Below are positions 10,351-21,024 of a DNA stretch of 64,000 nucleotides, piece by piece. The position numbers were made by a program, and so were the translations under genes. Every line of letters starts with the position of its first letter. The first letter of the stretch is position 1. The notes beneath the pieces were generated by a model. The model was not told the origin of the DNA, did not search any database, and saw only the letters and a program-made list of their open reading frames with translations. The stretch lies in assembly GCA_033439685.1 (NCBI GenBank), contig JAUEDM010000001.1, positions 1-64,000 of the forward strand, written 5' to 3'. The stretch is from Apodospora peruviana (lineage: Eukaryota; Ascomycota; Sordariomycetes; Sordariales; Lasiosphaeriaceae).

Positions 10351-10862
10351 TTAACTTGTGAATAATTTGCAAACCACATCAGCGGGGAAGAATCCCAGGT
10401 CCGTTGCTGCTAGTCGGGCAAACAGATCCTGTTCCTCGGCGGATATGAGAGTCTCGTGGAGCGCATCGTCAGGCATAAGGATCGAAAACTCGCTGGTTGT
10501 GTCCATGATGGCGAAGAACACGTCTTTTAAAAGATAAGGAAGTAGAAAGGGACAGCTTGAGGATTTTCTGCGATGGGCGGAATATTGGAGGTGAAGGAAG
10601 GAAAACCAACGACCCAATGAGTGAGGGTAGAAGACCAGTCTTTATAGCACTTGCCCACGCTCTGAAAAGCTGAAGAATACAAGGATTCAGTACATCGGCG
10701 ACCTCCAGGGAGGTCTTTGACCGATATGCATGAGAAGGCGGAGCAGTCCATACAGTCGACATTATGAGGCAAATCATGGCTGTTACAAGGATGGGTGCCA
10801 GGGGCAAAGCCACGGTCTAGAATCTGCCCGACATCAACAGCAGAAGTATTGAAGGGCTCCAT
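10351..10862 (-). CDS. Possible small hypothetical gene
   Basis: Two overlapping minus frames may be exons of one short gene. The first (10862 downward) reads MEPFNTSAVDVGQILD and then a Cys-containing stretch with DCMDCSAFSC. The second (10508-10351) reads MDTTSEFSILMPDD, HETLISAEEQDLF and FFPADVVCKLF before its stop. A join would need an intron I cannot place with confidence. No family is recognised. The neighbouring frames at 9885-10229 and 10817-11188 look non-coding. Treat this as a weak prediction. Confidence 0.22.
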
Positions 10863-12461
10863 CTACCACAGAGGCCGAGATGTCTTCCGTCACCGCTCCG
10901 GACCGAACAGCGGATCTGCGTCAGGGAGAAGATCCTGTCTGTGAAGTCGGTGCGATCGCGTTTACGACGTAGCTGAGACAGGGTAGGGGGTGTTCGTTGC
11001 AGGAGTCTGTGAGATTGGTAGTGGGGAAGAAGGCTGGGGGTTGTGACGATGTACGCACAGGCCTGGCGGGTGAAGGAGGGGTGTAGACACGTGACCTGCA
11101 AGTGGCTCGTGCACCTACACCACTTCTTTCGCTCAAGCGCATTGTAATTTTGATGGCGTAATTCCCTAACAACGAATAGAGCAATCAATGCAGTATGGTT
11201 GTGGTAGGAAAAGGATGATGCCTTGGAAGAGAATATTGCAGGGCTTGCACTTCCTCAAGAAGTGTGTGCCCTGCGCTACGGCTTATCTAATCTATCTAGT
11301 GCTTGGCCTGTGCGCTAGCATGCGCCAGCCAGCCAGCCAGCCAGCCCGCCACCAGCCACATTAGTAAGCCAGCTTTTCTGCATCATCGCGGTACTTATTG
11401 CAAAGCATGTACGGGAACTGTCCGGCAGGTCCTGCTAGGGGAAGTGCGGTTTAGGTGGCGCGGCGGGGATTAGAGATAACCCGAATATGGCGTTAAAGGG
11501 CGTGCTTCTCGAGTAAGAGTTTCCGCAGGTACAGGCAGGCCTACCGTCAGGGAAGTTGGCGGCAAGCTCAGGATGGTGTCATATGTCCCAAATCAGAGTC
11601 CTCACCACGTACCTCTTGAGCTGATGCAATATCTTGACCTCCTCCAGCAAGTGATCGTTCTGCCCAACAGGTCCAGCCGTCGGGTAGAGGAGGTGCACTG
11701 GGATCTCCCTCACACTGACCGAGTGGTCCTCCTTGCTTCCCACGACCAATATTTGGCACTCTTTTACACACCTTTGCCACAAAGTGTGATTGGCCAACCG
11801 TTCTTTCATGCCTTACCAATCTGCAAGAGAACCGGTACAAACAATCGTGGCGGGTTGGAATTGACCACAAAGCTGTCTACTGGCTGCACAGTGCATGTGA
11901 CTGATGCATTGACAGTTTTCTGTGTATTGGTTGTGGCTGGCTGACGGGCTTTTTGGGGGCTTGTGCTTCGGTTTAGTTAACATAACTTAGCCACTTGGAT
12001 GCATGTCTTTATCTTTTGGCCTGTTTGAAGAAGAGCATTGGGATCTGTGGCTAGCTAATATACCCTTCTCGTTCTTCAGCTCTCCACATACTAAATATCT
12101 TCATGCGAAAAGGTTTGTCGAGACAGGATGGTGGTTACTTTCAGCTCCTATCTCATGTCCTGGTGGAAGTCCAGATTGAGAAGTTGGGCGAAGCCTTCCT
12201 CTTACGGTACTAGTAGCCAATCATTGGCAGCATACCTAGTAAACTTTTAAGGAGCAAACGATCCGGTCCATGGCGACAGTACAGGTATAAGAATCTGATC
12301 CTCTGCCCCTTTTCGGCGTTACTCGGGCTCCAACAGCAAGCTCCGGATCAAAGTCACCTTCAGTTTTCTCTCACACAGAGCCTCTTCATTCAAGTTCACT
12401 GGTATTCCGGGCAAAGCTCACCTTTGATTCCCTGATTCCTTCAAGTTCTAAGTTACTTATC
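10863..12461. other. Intergenic region with a GCCA microsatellite
   Basis: No convincing gene is seen. A (GCCA)n tract of about six units lies at 11324-11346. ORFs at 11568-11944 on both strands overlap each other and show no recognisable motif. The last few hundred bases are presumably the promoter of the hydrolase gene at 12462. Confidence 0.6.
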
Positions 12462-13997
12462 ATGGCCCCCATCATCCGCCCTGAGATTGGCTGGGACTGG
12501 GATAGCAAGCCACAGAACAACGCGAAGAACTCCAACTTGCCGCAGAAGTTCTTCCAAATCGACTACAATGGCCATGCTCTGATGTTCACAGTGGATGTTT
12601 TGGGTAAGGGCGTTCAGCCAGACTCCAAAAGCTGCCCCATGTGGATCTGCTTGCATGGCGGAGGGACGACAAGCGCAACAAACAACAACGATGAAGAATG
12701 GACAAGTGCTCGGAAGGATCTTTTCGAGAAACTAATCAGTACACACGCCGCGGCCCACGGTCCAATCATCATGGTGTGCCCACGAGGCGTGTCCACGAAG
12801 GAACGCCATGGCGATGTGCCAGCCTACGACGAGTACAATCTTCACTTCCGAGATGAGTCGTACGTTCTCATGGAGCAAATGATCATCCGACTCCTGCGAC
12901 CCAATAAAGCCATCGAGCCCTACTTCGTCGACCCCAACCGTGTTTTCCTCTGGGGGTTCTCAGCTGGGGGTGACGGTGCATTCAACGTAGGGGCCCGTCT
13001 CATCGACCGATTCGCCGGTGTCGTCGCCGCCGCTGGACACCCTAACGGAGCTCCTTTTGACAACTGCGCAAACCTTGAGATGCTACTCCAGGTTGGAGAG
13101 CGAGATGTTCTCGTGGGCAGTGGGGAGAGGCGCATTTCGCGAGCCAAGGTCTACCTGGAGGAGATACGGACTCGGCTCATGGATTTGCAGAAAGAAAAGG
13201 GTGGAAATGGCAGCCTTTACAGCTACACATGCATGGTTGTCCAGACTGAGACTGCGCCTCCAGGCACGGATTATTTTTACCACAACAGCTGGAGCACAGA
13301 CGACACAAGGACCATCTTGAAGGCATCCCGTGACGACGAGGCCACCGTGAAGGCCTGGCTCCAACAGAACGACCTCCAAGGCGAGAAGTTCAAGAAGTGG
13401 CTCGCAGCCACAGACGCAAACCGGGTCTGGACCACACCTCCACGCCCAGAGTGGTACAACCCGAACACCACCATCAATCCTCTGCAGGTCTTTGCGGACA
13501 AGTATAAGCGCAACCCCACCCCGAACCGCGTCATCTGGCACCTCAAGGCGCGACCCCCCAAGCCCCAGGTCCCCGGCAAGCCCGAAGAGGCGCCGAAAGG
13601 ATGGGAGAAGCGCATGATGTACTGGCTCTATGTGCGTCAGAGCCCCTTGGACTCGGTAGCGGCCGGGCTCGTCGACAACGGCGCGGAGGACGTCAGCACC
13701 TACACCAGCGGTAACACGCGCATCATTCACGTCGCACGCCCAAACAGCCACATGGGTTACTTGCTCAAGGAGAGCTGGATCTCGGGTGGCCAGACGGTCA
13801 CGCTGCGCATCAACGTGGATGGTAGCATCGGTACCAAGGATTTCCCGTTGGGCAGCCTCGTGGCTCAGTCCACCATCAAGACGCAGACTAAAGAGTTGAG
13901 CGGCGACACCGAGTTGGAGTTTGCGGCTATGGTGTACCTTGTTGGTTCTTCCACGGCTGGTTGGTCTGCCAAGATTGCTCAGAGCCTAGACGGTTGA
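12462..13997 (+). CDS. Intracellular alpha/beta hydrolase (esterase / PHB-depolymerase-like)
   Basis: A 511-residue single-exon protein without a signal peptide. The hydrolase half has the oxyanion motif LHGGG (residues 64-68) and the nucleophile elbow GFSAGG, with the serine at about 167. VCPRGV and EYFVDPNRVFLWG-like strands stand before it, as in feruloyl-esterase and polyhydroxybutyrate-depolymerase-like alpha/beta hydrolases. A His in HVARPNSHMGY is a candidate for the catalytic base. The last 100 residues look beta-rich and may be a separate lid or accessory domain. The substrate cannot be told from sequence; a cytosolic ester or lactone hydrolase is the safe reading. ATCATGG at the start is a reasonable start context. 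Confidence 0.8.
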   Translation: MAPIIRPEIGWDWDSKPQNNAKNSNLPQKFFQIDYNGHALMFTVDVLGKGVQPDSKSCPMWICLHGGGTTSATNNNDEEWTSARKDLFEKLISTHAAAHGPIIMVCPRGVSTKERHGDVPAYDEYNLHFRDESYVLMEQMIIRLLRPNKAIEPYFVDPNRVFLWGFSAGGDGAFNVGARLIDRFAGVVAAAGHPNGAPFDNCANLEMLLQVGERDVLVGSGERRISRAKVYLEEIRTRLMDLQKEKGGNGSLYSYTCMVVQTETAPPGTDYFYHNSWSTDDTRTILKASRDDEATVKAWLQQNDLQGEKFKKWLAATDANRVWTTPPRPEWYNPNTTINPLQVFADKYKRNPTPNRVIWHLKARPPKPQVPGKPEEAPKGWEKRMMYWLYVRQSPLDSVAAGLVDNGAEDVSTYTSGNTRIIHVARPNSHMGYLLKESWISGGQTVTLRINVDGSIGTKDFPLGSLVAQSTIKTQTKELSGDTELEFAAMVYLVGSSTAGWSAKIAQSLDG

Positions 13998-14469
13998 ACA
14001 CCGTATGAGATGCCTAACCTTGCTGTAGCGTTACTGATGAATGGTAGATATACGTGGTTGATTTCGGGTTATCAGGGGGTGGTAAGGGACGCAGTGGGAT
14101 CATGTTGCAAATATGAGGTTAACATGGAACTCAAGATTGGCCAGGACAATCACCGCAAAGAATATATCAGACTAAATAAACTGCAGAACGATATAAGAGA
14201 AAATCACATATCTCAAACAGGCAGCGTATGCTACACACTTGGATTGAAAGAAAAAACACTCCTCAATTTTTTTAGACGGGAATTTCCCCCCAAACCCTTC
14301 CCATATACCCCTTTTTTTCAGGTCACGATTGGCAAAATCACCAGAATCTGTTATATATCCATGATTAGTCACTTGTTCCCAGCAAAAACGAGGTCTGAGA
14401 CCAACTCACCTCACAGCAGACCCGCACAAGCCCTTGGTCCACACGGGCGCCTTCTTGACCACTTCCTGC

Positions 14470-14937
14470 TACGATGCGTAAGGTGGACGGCTCTACGAGA
14501 GGTATGCTGCAGTGTACAATAACAAGACGGGGGAGTCTCTCGTTCTATCTGGGAGGAAAAGCGCCATTGGACCCCAAGAAATGGTCGCCAGACATGAAGG
14601 CAGTTCGGGAAACAATCAAGTATGCCATGTCAACGGGAAGACTGGATTTGGACGCACAGAGAATAGATGCATCGCAGTAAGAGAGCTTGACCAAGGGGTC
14701 CACATAGCCGCAACCAGCAGATCCTGCTTTAGCTGCTGAAGAGAGGACGCTGAACACTTGGAGAATATAAACTCCCAGGCGATCTGCTAATAATACGACA
14801 AGAGGCGTCGGGTGGTCTAAAGGTAAAAAAGTAGAGGGCTTCGACGAGACAATGGCAGAATTGGATGAACCGAATGTAGTTACATAGGCCCTTTAGGCTT
14901 AGTGCCTCCGGGCGAAATAAATTCCATCCATCCATCT
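14470..14937 (+). mobile_element. Possible 3' end of a LINE-type retroelement
   Basis: The end AGTGCCTCCGGGCG, followed by AAATAAATT and a short CCAT/ATCC tail (about 14915-14937), resembles the 3' termini of fungal non-LTR elements of the Tad group, which finish in simple-sequence tails. Upstream frames read pieces such as YAAVYNNKTGESLVLSGRK but contain no complete domain. I see no target-site duplication. The call rests mainly on the tail. Confidence 0.3.
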
Positions 14938-15120
14938 CGCCGGGACACTATGCCAATGATATATAACAGCGCTAGGAGTAAAGTAACAGAGCTTGCACCA
15001 GCAAATTGTCAAAACACCTCACTGGCAATGTACCCTGGCGTTGGGCGGAACCTGGATCTCTCTGCTTTAAACTCCTGAGGGGAACTCAGATCCAAGATAT
15101 TTAATGTTCATAGATTCTAG

Positions 15121-15595
15121 TATGACCAGCCAGTTTCAGTTTATTTGGATGCGTCAGGATTCAGTGCTGGCTGCGTCATTTTGCAGACCCAGAATGACGT
15201 TAAGGTCCCTATCATGTATGATAGTTTCTTATTCAACTCTGAGCAAAGGAACTATGTTACGTATAAAAGGGAACTGTTTGCGATGGTGGCATTCTGTCGA
15301 CACCAACATCGCCATTTGTTTGAGGCACCCGGACCATCAACTAATTTACCAATCAGGAACCTCCCGGATTTAGCTAGCTATGGCAACGGACGTTCTATCA
15401 GGAGAACGACCGAATCCCGACATTATCCCACCCTTTCCAAGGATCGAAGCATTTCTGCTGATCTATATAAGTTTATTGGTCAAGACATCTCTTCTCCAGG
15501 TAGAGAAACATCTTACACTCTCTTTAACAGAAGAAAAGCTTATCAGCTGCTTAATTTGCAATGGAAGTGACGACATTGTGCATGGTATAGACTAA
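15121..15595 (+). pseudogene. Ty3/gypsy RNase H relic
   Basis: A frame reads VYLDASGFSAGCVILQ, then FLFNSEQRNYVTYKREL, then FAMVAFCRHQHRHLF. This is the RNase H domain that follows reverse transcriptase in Ty3/gypsy polyproteins (the D of DASGF, the E of KREL and a downstream His-rich helix). In functional copies 'YDSFLFNS' would be 'Y.SR.LN.'-like. The frame then drifts and breaks. No reverse transcriptase, integrase or paired LTRs were found nearby, so only a fragment remains. Confidence 0.7.
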
Positions 15596-15911
15596 TCGTA
15601 TATTTATTTAGAGCATCGTGATGCTTGCTTGGCCCGTTTACACTGCAGGCTTGTGCCTTTAGCACGTGCACGTTTGGAACACAGCGATTACAAACCGACA
15701 CAGATTATAAATCCACAACCCTTAGGTGAAACTTAATTACAGGAGCAACACCATGGACCGTAATAAGAAGATACTTTTCTCCATTCCATTGCTGGTGGGG
15801 GTTCACTTTCAATAACACGAGCCGCCTTTTTAACGGGCACATATGGTTACATCCTTGACGCCTTGTCCAATCACATAACACCATTATAAAATAGTGGAGA
15901 CTTGACCAGGA

Positions 15912-16245
15912 TCAATGTTTGGCCTGTGATATGACGTATTGGTAGGAAAATCAGGCCGGCAGACGCAACTCTGCAAGATGTAAAGTCGCATTCAGGCACC
16001 ATCTAAAGTCCGGACGGTACTGGTTGACTAATACAAGACGCGGGACAATAAACATCTCATGTAGATAAAATTCGCATATCTCAGTATTAATGTTTGGCCG
16101 TATTATATGACGTTTTGGTTGGGAAAATAGGGCCGGCAGATGTCTTTGGCGGCGCCGAGATCGCGGCTTTCGGGAGGTAAGATGCAACTCGCAAGATGAG
16201 AGACAGTGAATACCTGATATAGATAAATTAGTATATCTTGGCAAT
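15912..16245. repeat. Diverged tandem duplication (about 165-175 bp unit)
   Basis: Two successive copies start with AATGTTTGGCC, continue ATATGACGT, a TTGGT/GGAAAAT stretch and GGCCGGCAGA, and end with TAGATAAA then ATATCT. The first spans about 15912-16084 and the second 16085-16245. The duplication lies directly upstream of the secreted hydrolase gene and would be part of its promoter region. Confidence 0.7.
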
Positions 16246-16333
16246 GCTCTCGCATGTTATGCCCTTTCTCGGACATCACTGTAATCGACACTTTCCTCGG
16301 TCTTGCTGTCCTGAACTGTGGCTCCTTCTGAAC

Positions 16334-17536
16334 ATGTTCGACCTACAATTCACCACTATCCTCCTGCTGGTCTCAGCAACTGCTCCATTGGCAGTGACGG
16401 GCAGACCTCACGCACCGCGCCAAGAAGATCTGTGCAAAGAGGTATCCTTCTCCCTCCCGGTCACAAGCCAAAATCTAGTCTTCTCCTCTCCACCACCACC
16501 AGATAATGGCACCGCCGTCGCCAACTTCATCCGCGACGGCTGGGCTGGTAGCCCAACCTCGGGAACCGTCACCATCAAGTCGACCTTCACCATCCGTGGC
16601 ACGTACTGCATCCCGCCCAGCCACATTCCCGCCCAGGACACGCTCGAGATCCTCCTCCACGGCATAACATACAACAAGACGATGTGGACGGGCTACGGAT
16701 TCGCCAGCAATCGTGATCCATCATCACCCTTGGGCACCAATTATTACAACTGGCACCACCACGCCAACACCCGCGGCTACGCCACGTTGGCTATCGACCG
16801 GCTCGGCCACGGCGCTAATCCCGACCGTCCTGACCCCCTGTCCGTTGTCCAGCCGCAGATACAAGTTGATCTGCTCCAGGCTCTGCTCACCTCCGTCCGT
16901 AGCAGCTCGTGCCCAGCCGTCAACCCTCTCCACACGATCTACGGAAAGGTCGTGCTGGTCGGCCACTCCTGGGGCTCGTACCTCAGCGTCGGCCTGGCCA
17001 AGCAGTTCCCTACCTCGCCGCTCGTCGACGCCCTGGTTCTCACGGGGTTCAGCACCACCATCAACGCCAGCGTGCTAACGGCGTCCGAGTTCGTCCCCGC
17101 AGCCCTCCAAGACCCGGAAAGGTTCCCTGGTCATGCATACGGCTACGCGACCATGGCACGCGCCGCAAAGCGCCTCACGTATTACGGCGGGGAATACGAC
17201 CCCGCCATCCCGGCTTTTGATTTCGCATACAAGGACACGGTGACGGCCGGGGAAGCGGGCGCGTTCGTGGCCGTGCTGGACGGCGGTTCGGCCGTGGGCT
17301 TCTCCAAGCCGGTGCTGGTTGTGACGGGTGCCGAGGACAAGGTGCTCTGCAAGTTTAGGGACGTAACCTGCGCCGAGATTCTCAACAAGTCGAGGAAATG
17401 GTTTCCCGACGTGAAAGGGGACGCGTACGAGTATCTCTCGGTTGCCGAGACGGGACATGATTTGACTCTGCACTACTCTGCTCCCGAGACGTTTGAACAG
17501 GTGCATGACTGGTTAGATAAGACGCTTGCGACCTAG
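16334..17536 (+). CDS. Secreted alpha/beta hydrolase
   Basis: Starting at the Met at 16334 gives 400 residues with a clear signal peptide (MFDLQFTTILLLVSATA, cleavage near residues 20-23). An in-frame upstream Met at 16238 would spoil it. The fold is alpha/beta hydrolase: LLHGITYNKTMW as oxyanion strand, the LAIDRLGHG turn, nucleophile elbow GHSWGS with Ser about 212, an Asp in VTGAEDK, and the base His in ETGHDL. Four or more Cys residues and several N-x-S/T sites fit an extracellular protein. No intron is needed. The family includes many uncharacterised secreted fungal lipases or esterases. The gene is an intact island inside transposon debris, with a duplicated 5' flank. Confidence 0.85.
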   Translation: MFDLQFTTILLLVSATAPLAVTGRPHAPRQEDLCKEVSFSLPVTSQNLVFSSPPPPDNGTAVANFIRDGWAGSPTSGTVTIKSTFTIRGTYCIPPSHIPAQDTLEILLHGITYNKTMWTGYGFASNRDPSSPLGTNYYNWHHHANTRGYATLAIDRLGHGANPDRPDPLSVVQPQIQVDLLQALLTSVRSSSCPAVNPLHTIYGKVVLVGHSWGSYLSVGLAKQFPTSPLVDALVLTGFSTTINASVLTASEFVPAALQDPERFPGHAYGYATMARAAKRLTYYGGEYDPAIPAFDFAYKDTVTAGEAGAFVAVLDGGSAVGFSKPVLVVTGAEDKVLCKFRDVTCAEILNKSRKWFPDVKGDAYEYLSVAETGHDLTLHYSAPETFEQVHDWLDKTLAT

Positions 17537-17871
17537 GCGGTAATAGGAGCTGAAGTTGATTTAATGTGCTTACAGGTTGAGAGGCTGAGCCGGTGTCGCA
17601 CAGATAGGGGTCTTGACATCTTGGCACGGCCTACGAAATATGCTTCTTTAAGTTTGGTTACACATGTAGTTACATAAACACAGAACTTTCTTTTGTATAA
17701 GTAGTCGGTCTTTCTGAGGTATTTCCTTTGTAGTTTAGCTGCATAATATACTATTCTTTATACTTTAATTTGCTCTAGTTTTCTACTCTTTTAAACGTAC
17801 TATAACTAGACTTTAAAGTTCTACTTAAACTACTTAAAAAGTAAAAAAAAATTAAGATCCTACCTTTACAT

Positions 17872-18084
17872 TATCACGGCTCAACCTTGTAGTAGCCCTA
17901 CTATTGATGTGGTTGCACGACCAACCCCGGGACCCTGGCTCGCAAGTCGCCCTTATATAGGGACTGGTTGGTCCGTGCACAGCGCTAGTACCCCACCAAG
18001 TTCCTGTGGTGCCGTCCAGGCCACCACCAGCCTGCCAGAGCACTTGGCAGCTGTCAACGGCTGTCACGGTCTAGTCCCGTGACA
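17872..18084 (-). mobile_element. Solo LTR with 5-bp target-site duplication TACAT
   Basis: Read on the minus strand it starts TGTCACGGGACTAG and ends GAGCCGTGATA, so the ends are near-perfect inverted repeats (TGTCACGG / CCGTGATA). An internal TATA-like CCCTATATAAGGG lies in U3 position. The flanks carry TACAT at 17867-17871 and again at 18085-18089, an exact 5-bp duplication. Length is 213 bp with no internal coding region, so this is a solo LTR left by recombination. A gypsy origin is likely from the TGTCACGG end, but that is inference. Confidence 0.85.
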
Positions 18085-18300
18085 TACATCTAACATTTTA
18101 CAACTTTATTAGAATTTGAAACATTTATATTAACGCGGTACTTTACTTGTTATTCACTTGCCTGTAACTTCTCGTTGAGATTCAAGACATCTTTCATCCG
18201 ATGTGAAGTTTTATCTAGAGTAGGCTGTCAGAAGCGATGCACATTGGATTCGTTGATTTTATGAGGATTTTTTCCATTATTGTCTTTCCTCTCTGTCTCG

Positions 18301-18321
18301 CTTTCTGGCGAAGCCAGAGAG
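18301..18321. repeat. Hairpin motif in the left candidate LTR of the copia element
   Basis: Arms CTTTCTGGC and GCCAGAGAG surround GAA, one mismatch from a perfect 9-bp stem. The matching perfect hairpin (CTCTCTGGC / GCCAGAGAG) lies at 22475-22495 in the other candidate LTR. Confidence 0.7.
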
Positions 18322-18526
18322 CTTCTTTTATTGTCGTAGATGGTGGCAAGCCAATGCAATTGTAATTGCAGGTCTTGTGGCAACTATTACAAATCCATGA
18401 TTCTGGCCACTTCTCAAACCTTCCTTTCTAACAGGCACCCCTTTCTATCTGACATAGGCCATACACGGTTTGTCAACGAGTACTAGTATAAAATCTTATG
18501 TCGATTCGTAGGTCTTAGCGGTTAAT

Positions 18527-18878
18527 TGTTACGAACCTGGATTGGCTAAAGGGTTGACAGCTGGCAGGCGTCGACAGGTGCCTGGCTGACCCAGATGACC
18601 CATGAACTGGGTCTCGTGGGTCACTTTCTATTGGCTGTAGCATTTCTATATAGTTGCAAGAGTTTGGCACCCTCAGGGATGGATTTATTACGGTAATAAT
18701 CAATACAAGTACTTTGGCAATAGTTGCTGTGTCAACTGCGCATCTTGTGTGTTCAGTGGAACCAATACTCTTTGTGATTACCCCCTACCTGAGACCTAAC
18801 CCCTTTGTGGCTCTGTGGAGCAACAGGCTCTTGTGAGCCTTGTATCATCAAGGCTACCCTCATACACAGGTTGTTACA
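18527..18878 (+). mobile_element. Second LTR, plus orientation, inserted at the copia breakpoint
   Basis: Starts TGTTACGAACCTGG and ends ACAGGTTGTTACA, giving imperfect terminal inverted repeats with TG...CA ends. A TATA-like TTCTATATAG lies at about 18642 and AATAATCAATACAA downstream, consistent with U3 then R on the plus strand. The copia reading frame resumes immediately beyond it at 18885. No matching 5-bp flanks were found (TTAAT on the left, GTTGC on the right), so the boundaries or the insertion history are uncertain. Confidence 0.5.
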
Positions 18879-19086
18879 GTTGCCCTATATTTTTCCAATG
18901 GCTGCCGCCTGTCTCCCTGCAGAGAAGGCTGCCTGCCACGCTTGATTAAGCGCTTCGGAGTGGTGCTCCGGAATCTGATTTGTGTCTTCTTGGCTAATGC
19001 TCAAGGAAGAGAATGCTTCACTCAACAGTATTGAAACAGGTGTAGGAGCTGACCCAGGGATTTGGTAGGTAGTATACGCGAGGTGA

Positions 19087-20253
19087 TTAGTCTCGGTCTC
19101 CCATCTCCATTTCATTCTCGGACTCAATATCCTCATCGAATTCACCCTGTAGATCTTGTGCTTTTGTCTCATCACTGTTTTCAGTTACCGCAGGCGCGCA
19201 GACAATAGTATCGAGGGTATATTCATCCTCATCGAGGGCATATTCATCCTCATTCATGGTATCGAAGGCATATTCATCTTCATCTTGGTTCTGTAAACCA
19301 GGAGTGACCTTTGTTTGTTGTGCAGCGTCTGTTATCTCGCAACTGGCCACAAGGGCTTCCATTTCTTGCAGAGTAATGCCGCACAGATCATTAAAACTTA
19401 CAATGTCGCTGTTGAACAGCTCATCTTCGTTGAAAACAACGTCTCGCACTCGGATCACTTTCTTTGTTTTGGGGCTCCATATTCGATAGATATTCGTGGA
19501 ATCGTATCCCAACAAGTAGCCAATCCAGGCGTTGGGTTTGAGCTTGTTGAGACGATCCTTTTTGCTCATAGCGTCGGTTGTCATGGCGTAGGCTTTGCAG
19601 TCATAGTTGCGTAGGTGGTGCATCTTGGGTTTCTTCTCGGCGTTAGGTACGCCATCTTTCTTGGCCACGAACGAATGGAAGACTTTGTATGGTGATTTCC
19701 ATCCGAGGCTCTTTTTCGGTGTTCTGTTGTATAGGTAAACTGCAGCCATGTAGACCTCAACCAATAGTAGATTGGCTGGAAACCGAGCTGCGATTCGCAT
19801 GGTTCTTACTTTTATTTTGATCACACCCCCTAAGCGCTCGGCGCCTCCATTTTGGCTCTGAGAATGAGGTGCGCAGGGCTCAACCTTGATGCCTTTCTTT
19901 GACCAGAAATCTCTCATGCGATTGGACCTAACCATTTCGTCGTCGCATTGGATAACCTTGACCTGCAGACCATGCTGCCTGATCATGGTGTTTGTAAAGC
20001 GATTCACGCCGTCTTCAATATTGGGTGTTGTTCTGTTTGTGAGATATATATCAAAGATATATCCACATCTCCGATCGGTGAAAAGCATTGCCGCCTTGAA
20101 TCCTTCTTGGCCTGGGGCTAGATCGAGGAAATCAATGGCGATGACTTCACCCACATTCTGAGGTGTCTCACGAGGTGTACGTCGAATCTGACGCCTTGCC
20201 TTTGCCATGCCGCAGTCAGGACACTCGTACGCCGCTGGACCTCGAAGGATCAC
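19087..20253 (-). pseudogene. Copia integrase
   Basis: A 388-codon frame with the retroviral-type integrase core. The acidic triad is visible in IDFLDL, VIQCDDE and SQNGGAERLGG. GAG-pre-integrase remains upstream (ECPDCGMAKA). Downstream come the copia-typical NRTPKKSLGWKSPYKVFH, the C-terminal WIGYLLGYDS and an acidic tail rich in DEDEY repeats. A frameshift near 19100 leads into another 60 codons (IPEHHSEALNQAWQAAF) of the linker before reverse transcriptase. The rest of pol is gone, so it cannot support transposition by itself. Confidence 0.85.
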
Positions 20254-20366
20254 ACCAGTACTTGATTCAGGTAAGTTGGCTAGTGCTGCAGCGCCTGGAT
20301 GACCCAGTCTTCCGTGCCAGAGTAGAGTGGTTGCGCTACTGGGCCGCTACTGGGCTTTTGGCCAGT

Positions 20367-20888
20367 CTAGGGTGTTGCTTGAAAGACTATAGTTGTTTTT
20401 GGATTTGGGGCGTCGATGGGCACGTATTCAATAACAAACTGGTTTTGTTCGTTTGTTAACTCCCATACTATTGACATGTCTTTTCGGTAGATCCGGTTGG
20501 TTTCCCTATCCCAGTTATATCCTTTGCGTAGGAGATGGCGTAGTGAGACCAGGTTGCAAGCGAAACCTCTGCAGAATGCCACATCTTCAAGTATAACATG
20601 GCATTCTGTCCTTTTGATCCATTTGCTCGGATGGAAATATCTCCGTAACCAAGGATGGGAATATGTGACTTCCTGCAAATACCGTGTCTCCTATCGGTGC
20701 CGTTCTGTAGTTTCGAAATCGTGATCGATCGTTGAAGATGTGGAGGGTTGCACCAGAGTCCAGGATCGTAGATCTTGCAAGAGGATATGTAGCAGTCGAA
20801 AAGGCGGTTCTTTTGAAAGCTTCAAGGCTGTATTCCCACTGAGCCCTCTTCGTTCTGACTTGCTGCTGGAACGCCTTCCAAAATTCAA
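20367..20888 (-). pseudogene. Copia protease and GAG-pre-integrase region
   Basis: Frames 20888-20691 and 20678-20367 together contain the aspartic protease signature ILDSGATLHIFND (about 20770-20730) and then CRGFACNLVSLRHLLRKGY, the usual protease-to-integrase linker. They are separated from each other and from the integrase by stops or frameshifts. Confidence 0.75.
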
Positions 20889-21024
20889 CTAGATCGTTGA
20901 AAAGAAAGACTAGTCAATCCATCCTCCGTTTTTCTCTCGCCTTCTTGACTCTGTCTGCGAGATCTACGTCTTTCTCAAGCATCTTCTTTATAACACGGCT
21001 TTGTGAGGTATCCAGGCGATCACA

